A stretch of 35,622 nt of DNA from an uncultured Anaerolineales bacterium (GTDB lineage Bacteria > Chloroflexota > Anaerolineae > Anaerolineales > UBA4823), in contig CALFWB010000077.1 in assembly GCA_937928795.1 (NCBI GenBank), forward strand, positions 1 through 35,622. The letters are read 5' to 3'. This document shows positions 31,525 to 35,622 of this stretch, piece after piece. Every line of letters starts with the position of its first letter. Within the stretch, counting starts at the first letter, position 1. The notes beneath the pieces were generated by a model. It ran no database searches. It was given only the letters and a program-made list of their open reading frames with translations, and was not told the DNA's origin. The translations under genes and the position numbers were made by a program.

Positions 31525-33836
31525 ACCCTCTGGGCTTCGATGGGCGTTAGCTGGCGCAGTTTGCGCAGCAGGGAATTGCGGATTTCCTGAACCTCCGGCG
31601 AGGCAATTTGGGACAAACGGTCTAAGGCGGCAAGGTATTGGGCGCGGGCAGCTTGGGCGTTGCCAAGCATTTGATACAAATCCCCCAAACCGAGATGAAC
31701 CTGCAAAGCTTGTTGATGGGCTCCCTCTAGGCTAGGCAGGAGCGTTAGGGCGTGTTCGTAATGCTTCTGGGCTTGCTCGTAAAGCGACCCAGCCATTGCT
31801 TTTTGAGCAGCCAAGATCAGATAATGGAGGGCTTTATCAGGCTGATTGCCCCATGAGAAATGGCGGGCTAAGAGTTCGATGACTTCGTTTAGCCGCTTGC
31901 TGTACTGGCTCTCGATGGCTGTGCCGACCAAGGCGTGGAGATGGCTGCGTTCCTTCTTGAGCAAAGTGTTGTAAACAGCTTCGGAGATCATCATGTGACG
32001 GAAGGCAAATTCCCCTTGGGGATGATTGGGTGTCTCGATAATAAATTCTCGATCGATAAGTTCTTGTAAGGTCTTTTGTAGGTCTTCCTCGTGAAGCGGA
32101 AGTATTGCCTCTAGGAGGTCGCGGCTGAAGTGATGACCGATGATCGAAGCACACTGCAATACGGTGCGCTGAAAAGCCGTCAATTGATCGAAGCGGGCTT
32201 GGATCAGCCCTTGTAAGGTGACCGGCACCCCCAGGGATTCGCCGTCAATTGAGCGGTATGGACGGAGACCGTTGGGAGTGTGGACTAAGGCGCCGGCATC
32301 CAAGAGCATACGCAAGATTTCCTCAAGGTAAAGAGGAATGCCGGCGGCGTGCTCTAAGAGATTTTGGATCAATCTGGGGGAGAACTTTTCAATATCCACC
32401 AAGCTAGCCAATAAAGCGTAGCTTTCCTCCTCTGTCAGGCTGCTGAGTTCGAGCCGTTCGGTTAGATGCGGCCCCGCCGATTGCACTGATTGAAGAAAAT
32501 TTTGCAGCGCAGGGACATTTTCGTTGCGCGTTGCAGCCAAGATTAAGATTGGAGTCTGGGGGAGATCGGTTAGGACGGTTTGGAGAAGGCTCAAGGATAC
32601 CTCATCTGCCCATTGCAAATCTTCCAGAATCCAGATGCGCGCTTGGTTTTCATCACAAGGGTAGAGCAAAGAACGGATTGCAGCGGTAATCTGTTGGCGG
32701 AATTGATGAGCTTCTAGATTTTGCACAAGGATTAAGTAGTTGGGGTCAGAGGTGGGCAGCGAAAAGAGATACTCTAGGTAGGGAAGCAGCTCTGCGGCAT
32801 GTTCAGATGATCGGTTTTGCAAGGTTTGGTGAAGCTGGTGGGCAATTTCCGCCGCACTGCTTTTGGATGTTATTCCGAGTTGGTGGCGCAGCAGATCGGT
32901 AAAAATCCAATAAGGAACAGAACGGCGATAAGTTAGACTATATCCTTCTAAATAGGGGAGTTGCCGTTCAGCTAGCCGATTTTTGAATTCTTGTAAAAGG
33001 CGGCTTTTGCCAATGCCCGCTTCGCCACAGATCAGGATGAATTTTCCTTGTTGGTCATTCTGAATCGCTTCAGCAGCTTGAAGTAAGTGCTCCAACTCTC
33101 TTTGCCGCCCGATGAGGGGAGCATGCAAACCCTCGCTGGTTCGCGCAGTTTCTGCCAAAGGCTTGATGCCGATCAAGCGATAGCAGGGGAAAAGCTGATC
33201 GAAGCCTTTGAGCTTAGCATCGGGTAATTGTTCGTAATCGAAAATTGCTTTGGTCTGGCGTACGATTTCTGCGCTGGTGAAAATACAGCCCGGATTGGCG
33301 ATTTCCTGTAAGCGATAGGCAAGATTAACCGTTTCACCGATCGCCGTATAGTCCATGACGATGTTTGTACCGATTTCTCCAACGATGACTGGACCGCAGT
33401 GCAAGCCAATGCGCAAGTTTAGGTCCAGATTTAGATTTTGTTGCACGTGCTGGCGCCATATGGAAAAATTGGCTTGCATATCAAGAGCGGTTCGAACGGC
33501 TCGCTCGGCGTTGTTTTCGTAGCTGACTGGCGCGCCAAACAACGCCATAATTCCGTCACCGGTCATCTTATCAATCACGCCTTCGTATTTATAGACCTCG
33601 CGGCTGAGGAGGTCGGTGTATTGTTGCACCAGTTCATATAAAGCTTCACTATCTAAACGGCTGGCAGCAACCGTATAACCGGTCAGATCGGCGAAGAGTA
33701 CAGTGACGTAGCGGATTTGACTGCGTTGGCGGGTTTCAAGGAGGATGGGTGGATCGCTCAGACGCGCCCCGCAGTAGCCACAATAGCGCATTCCATCGGG
33801 CAGTTCGGATTGACAATGCTTGCAGATCAACGCCAT
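31518..33836 (-). CDS. Class III adenylate/guanylate cyclase with AAA ATPase and TPR regions
   Basis: This 772-residue signalling protein starts with a zinc ribbon (C5, C8, C19, C22), then a class III cyclase domain (about 42-230). The two metal aspartates are D50 (FADLTGYT) and D94 (KMTGDG); K90 and T164 occupy the base-selecting positions, the class IIIb (Lys-Thr) pattern that fits adenylate cyclase; N171 and R175 (GETVNLAYRL) stabilise the transition state. An AAA/NACHT-like ATPase follows, with P-loop ICGEAGIGKSRLL (about 270-282), and then TPR-like helices (about 660-760). ATG 33834-33836 is used; an upstream start adds fifteen residues. Confidence 0.88.
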   Translation of the reverse strand: MALICKHCQSELPDGMRYCGYCGARLSDPPILLETRQRSQIRYVTVLFADLTGYTVAASRLDSEALYELVQQYTDLLSREVYKYEGVIDKMTGDGIMALFGAPVSYENNAERAVRTALDMQANFSIWRQHVQQNLNLDLNLRIGLHCGPVIVGEIGTNIVMDYTAIGETVNLAYRLQEIANPGCIFTSAEIVRQTKAIFDYEQLPDAKLKGFDQLFPCYRLIGIKPLAETARTSEGLHAPLIGRQRELEHLLQAAEAIQNDQQGKFILICGEAGIGKSRLLQEFKNRLAERQLPYLEGYSLTYRRSVPYWIFTDLLRHQLGITSKSSAAEIAHQLHQTLQNRSSEHAAELLPYLEYLFSLPTSDPNYLILVQNLEAHQFRQQITAAIRSLLYPCDENQARIWILEDLQWADEVSLSLLQTVLTDLPQTPILILAATRNENVPALQNFLQSVQSAGPHLTERLELSSLTEEESYALLASLVDIEKFSPRLIQNLLEHAAGIPLYLEEILRMLLDAGALVHTPNGLRPYRSIDGESLGVPVTLQGLIQARFDQLTAFQRTVLQCASIIGHHFSRDLLEAILPLHEEDLQKTLQELIDREFIIETPNHPQGEFAFRHMMISEAVYNTLLKKERSHLHALVGTAIESQYSKRLNEVIELLARHFSWGNQPDKALHYLILAAQKAMAGSLYEQAQKHYEHALTLLPSLEGAHQQALQVHLGLGDLYQMLGNAQAARAQYLAALDRLSQIASPEVQEIRNSLLRKLRQLTPIEAQRVF

Positions 33837-33871
33837 CGCCTTTATCTTACTATGAAAAATCGAAAATAGAC

Positions 33872-33900
33872 TTGACACTTTTGTTGGGCGTTCGTATAAT
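33872..33900 (+). promoter_or_regulatory. Consensus promoter of the rplU-rpmA-rpmE operon
   Basis: TTGACA (33872-33877), a 17-bp spacer and TATAAT (33895-33900) match the sigma-70 consensus perfectly. The start of transcription is expected near 33907, giving a leader of about 120 bases. This is the strongest promoter in the window, as expected for ribosomal proteins. Confidence 0.92.
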
Positions 33901-33902
33901 TT

Positions 33903-34015
33903 GATTTCGCCCTTAGCTATAAGCAGGGGCGAAATCTGATACTGCCAACTTCCTCATCGTTGAGCGGAAACGCTATTGAGAAGCGTAGAGCGCGCAACCG
34001 ATGGAGAAGTGAAGA
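33903..34015 (+). ncRNA. Structured leader of the rplU operon
   Basis: A perfect 10-bp stem joins GATTTCGCCC (33903-33912) to GGGCGAAATC (33927-33936). A second hairpin, AGCG-GAAA-CGCT, lies near 33962-33973 with a GNRA-type loop, and a GTTG/CAAC pair closes around it. The first stem may be partly upstream of the transcription start, so it could also be part of the promoter. No U-tract follows. Autogenous control by L21 or another r-protein is possible but unproven. Confidence 0.45.
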
Positions 34016-34027
34016 TTGGAGAGAACG

Positions 34028-34345
34028 ATGAAATATGCCATTGTTGAAGATGGTGGGAAGCAATACAAAGCTGTCGTCGGTGAGACGATCGAGGTGGATT
34101 ACTTCCCGGCTGAGATTGGTGAGCAGCTTGATTTAGAGCGGGTCTTGCTCGTTGCCGAAGATGGTGAGGTTGTGGTTGGCAAACCTTTGGTGGAAGGCGC
34201 CAAAGTCCAAGCCACCGTTGAAGCCCAAGTCAAGGGTAAAAAGATTGTGGTTTTCAAGTACAAACCCAAAAAACGCTATCGTGTTAAAGCCGGGCACCGT
34301 CAGCGGTACACCCGCCTGCGCATTGATGAGATTGTGAAGGAATAG
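34028..34345 (+). CDS. rplU: 50S ribosomal protein L21
   Basis: The 105-residue protein begins [20 protein letters not shown] and contains [21 protein letters not shown], the RNA-binding segment diagnostic of L21. The start is ATG 34028-34030 with GGAGAG just upstream; an in-frame ATG four codons earlier has no good site. It binds 23S rRNA in the large subunit. It is first in a three-gene ribosomal operon. Confidence 0.97.
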   Translation: MKYAIVEDGGKQYKAVVGETIEVDYFPAEIGEQLDLERVLLVAEDGEVVVGKPLVEGAKVQATVEAQVKGKKIVVFKYKPKKRYRVKAGHRQRYTRLRIDEIVKE

Positions 34346-34355
34346 GAAGGTACGT

Positions 34356-34634
34356 ATGGCACACAAGAAAGGTGGCGGCTCCAGCCGCAATGGACGAGAT
34401 AGTCATTCGCAACGTTTGGGCGTCAAGGTGTTTGGCGGTCAGCGGGTGCTGGCCGGCAGTATTTTGGTGCGCCAGCGCGGCACCCACATCAAAGCGGGTA
34501 AAAATGTCGGTTTGGGCAAAGATGACACCTTGTTCGCTACGACTGCAGGCGTTGTGCTCTATGAAACTATCCGCGGCAACCGCAAACGGGTGAGTGTGAT
34601 CCCGGTCGAGGAAGCCGTTCAAGCTTCGTCTTGA
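34356..34634 (+). CDS. rpmA: 50S ribosomal protein L27
   Basis: The 92-residue protein begins [20 protein letters not shown] and has [40 protein letters not shown] and the C-terminal [10 protein letters not shown]. The N-terminus lacks the cleavable extension of Firmicutes and can reach the peptidyl-transferase centre directly. AGGAAGG precedes the ATG. It follows rplU by 10 bases. Confidence 0.97.
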   Translation: MAHKKGGGSSRNGRDSHSQRLGVKVFGGQRVLAGSILVRQRGTHIKAGKNVGLGKDDTLFATTAGVVLYETIRGNRKRVSVIPVEEAVQASS

Positions 34635-34651
34635 GAGAAGGATTGAAGGTT

Positions 34652-35125
34652 ATGAAAAAAGGTATTCACCCGACCTACTACCCAGATGCCCAAGTGATCT
34701 GCGCCTGTGGCAACACGTGGACGACCGGTTCAACCAAAAAAGTGATCCATACCGACCTGTGCTCCAAGTGTCATCCCTTTTACACGGGCGAACAGCGCAT
34801 TGTTGATACTGAAGGACAGGTAGACCGCTTCTATCGCAAATTGGAAATCCGCAAGCAATATCAAGCCGAGAAGGAAGCGCGCGAGGCAGCGCGCACTTCG
34901 CCTTTGCGTCCGATTACCGATCTGGAACTCGGCCCGCGCGCAACCGAAGCGCTGGCAAAAGCCGGCATCACCAATGTTGGGCAAGCCCTAGAGCGCCTCG
35001 CTCAAGGCGAGCAAGCCCTTCTTGCTATCGATGGCTTTGGGCGCAAATCTTTAGCCGACCTCAAAAAGCGCCTGCGTTCCTTTGGCTATGAATTGCCCGA
35101 AGCCGCCGAAGAAATCGTGGTGTAG
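34652..35125 (+). CDS. rpmE: Ribosomal protein L31 fused to an RNA polymerase alpha-CTD-like domain
   Basis: Residues 1-70 are L31: MKKGIHPTYYPDAQVICACG with Cys17, Cys19, Cys37 and Cys40 (zinc type) and TGEQRIVDTEGQVDRFYRKL. Usual L31 ends there at about 70 residues. Here a short Ala/Glu-rich link (71-83) leads to residues 84-149, which align with the C-terminal domain of RNA polymerase alpha: SPLRPITDLELGPRATEAL, GITNVGQALERLAQGE, then DGFGRKSLADLKKRLRSFG. R96, G130, K132 and S133 match the DNA-contacting R265, G296, K298 and S299 of E. coli alpha; N268 is replaced by Glu. The helix-hairpin-helix fold is inferred. ATG 34652 gives 157 residues. Confidence 0.88.
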   Translation: MKKGIHPTYYPDAQVICACGNTWTTGSTKKVIHTDLCSKCHPFYTGEQRIVDTEGQVDRFYRKLEIRKQYQAEKEAREAARTSPLRPITDLELGPRATEALAKAGITNVGQALERLAQGEQALLAIDGFGRKSLADLKKRLRSFGYELPEAAEEIVV

Positions 35126-35139
35126 GCTGAAAGATAAAA

Positions 35140-35176
35140 GAAACAAAAAATCCCCTGCTAGGGGATTTTTTGTTTC
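35140..35176 (+). terminator. Strong intrinsic terminator of the rplU-rpmA-rpmE operon
   Basis: A perfect 17-bp inverted repeat with a 3-base loop spans 35140-35176: an A-rich left arm, a GC core TCCCCT/AGGGGA and a TTTTTTGTTTC right arm. It could work in both directions. It lies 15 bases after the rpmE stop. Confidence 0.92.
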
Positions 35177-35205
35177 TCCCTATTGGGAGAGCGCCGCTAC
35201 AAGGT

Positions 35206-35277
35206 GGGGCAAGTCCGCAATTTGCCACCGCGTAGGCCTAGTAGGGGCAAGTCCGTGACTTGCCAAGTGACTTGCCC
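35206..35277. repeat. Two copies of a 21-bp palindromic repeat
   Basis: GGGGCAAGTCCG followed by CAATTTGCC (35206-35226) and TGACTTGCC (35244-35264) form two copies 38 bp apart. Each can fold on itself (GGCAAGTC/GACTTGCC), and a third half-copy AAGTGACTTGCCC follows. It is a small dispersed-type repeat without coding content. From here to 35435 I see no gene. Confidence 0.65.
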
Positions 35278-35435
35278 AGTCACGATGAGTTATCTTGCGT
35301 AAAACTCCTCGCTGCGCTCGAAGTGACAAATTAGGGCGGCAGATTTTCCTAAACCCAGGGTAATGTATCCTACCTTCCACATCCTACAACACACTGCTCA
35401 AAACCAACAACACCAAAATTGTTACTTTTTTCCCA

Positions 35436-35464
35436 TTGACAAAACCTTACCAATTTGTTAAGCT
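35436..35464 (+). promoter_or_regulatory. Promoter of the c-di-GMP riboswitch transcript
   Basis: TTGACA (35436-35441), a 17-bp spacer and TAAGCT (35459-35464). The -35 is perfect and the -10 is weak. The start of transcription is expected near 35471, directly ahead of the aptamer. Confidence 0.7.
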
Positions 35465-35476
35465 ATTGTTAGAAAG

Positions 35477-35558
35477 CTTCGAAAAGGCAAACCCGTTGTG
35501 AGGCGGGGACGCAAAGCCAAGGGGTCTCTCATTCAGTGGAGATAGCCCGGCTGCCGAA
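35477..35558 (+). ncRNA. Cyclic-di-GMP class I (GEMM-I) riboswitch aptamer
   Basis: The core AGGCAAACCCG, then GGGGACGCAAAGCC (35504-35517), then a variable hairpin with GGTCTC and GGAGATAGCCCGG and finally CTGCCGAAAAG matches the GEMM-I consensus. The conserved segments are the AAACC region, the ACGCAAAGCC segment and the CGGCTGCCG closing part. P1 pairs TTCG near 35478 with CGAA near 35555. It senses c-di-GMP in cis and here belongs to a gene to the right of the window. Confidence 0.9.
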
Positions 35559-35596
35559 AAGCCGACCAAACATGGAAAGTTCGGTCAGGCTTTTTT
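35559..35596 (+). terminator. Expression-platform terminator of the c-di-GMP riboswitch
   Basis: AAGCCGACC (35559-35567) pairs with GGTCAGGCTT (35583-35592), with one bulged A, and is followed by a run of T (35591-35596). It overlaps the end of the aptamer P1, so c-di-GMP binding should change its formation. Whether binding turns the gene on or off cannot be read from this alone. Confidence 0.8.
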
Positions 35597-35622
35597 GATT
35601 CTGAGGTTTGTGGGAAGGGGGT

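Noticed and set aside
35180-35380. A minus-strand 66-residue frame near the right end
   Set aside because: It lies across the palindromic repeats and has no plausible start or known motif.

Overview
The window looks like chromosomal DNA from an Anaerolineae-type Chloroflexota bacterium. This rests on the style of the proteins and gene order: a long minus-strand division and cell-wall (dcw) cluster with a CvpA-like gene inside it, a MurG with GGTGGG instead of GGTGGH, RNase Y beside recX, and modular dispersed inverted repeats. The species cannot be named from the sequence. There is no phage, insertion sequence, CRISPR array, tRNA or rRNA.

Region 1 (1-16505, minus strand) is one tightly packed operon. 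In transcription order it reads mraZ, rsmH, ftsL-like, ftsI, murF, mraY, murD, ftsW, murG, cvpA-like, murC, murB, ddl, ftsQ, ftsA, and the first codons of what is probably ftsZ. Most junctions overlap or nearly touch. A good sigma-70 promoter (TTGATT-N17-TACAAT) sits upstream of mraZ. It is followed by two GTGGG boxes 10 bp apart (likely MraZ sites) and a perfect 8-bp hairpin in the leader. murE is absent from its usual place between ftsI and murF. The operon makes the lipid II precursors and the septal synthase, and then the FtsA/FtsZ ring.

Region 2 (16506-19262, plus) has a 450-bp structured non-coding stretch with a TATAAT box and a terminator-like hairpin directly before recX, then recX overlapping rny (RNase Y).

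Region 3 (19285-28403) is a mixed accessory/housekeeping stretch. It holds a glyoxalase-II-like hydrolase, an unknown lipoprotein with a tiny membrane protein, a GlsB/YeaQ-type membrane protein, a 4-TM protein, an rRNA-type methyltransferase and a molybdopterin oxidoreductase. It continues with a UPF0173 hydrolase, a FlK-like thioesterase, a degenerate GT4-like protein, a LysM wall protein, an MFS transporter and an unknown membrane protein. Two genes here appear to be leaderless.

Region 4 (28404-33836) has the DNA translocase gene ftsK, flanked on both sides by related modular inverted repeats. It faces a class III nucleotide cyclase/AAA/TPR signalling protein on the minus strand.

Region 5 (33872-35622, plus) is the ribosomal operon rplU-rpmA-rpmE, driven by a perfect TTGACA-N17-TATAAT promoter and a structured leader. 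The rpmE product is a zinc-type L31 fused to a domain that closely resembles the C-terminal domain of RNA polymerase alpha; this is the most striking item in the window. After a 17-bp perfect terminator stem and a small repeat comes a class I cyclic-di-GMP (GEMM-I) riboswitch with its own promoter and terminator. It controls a gene just beyond the right edge.
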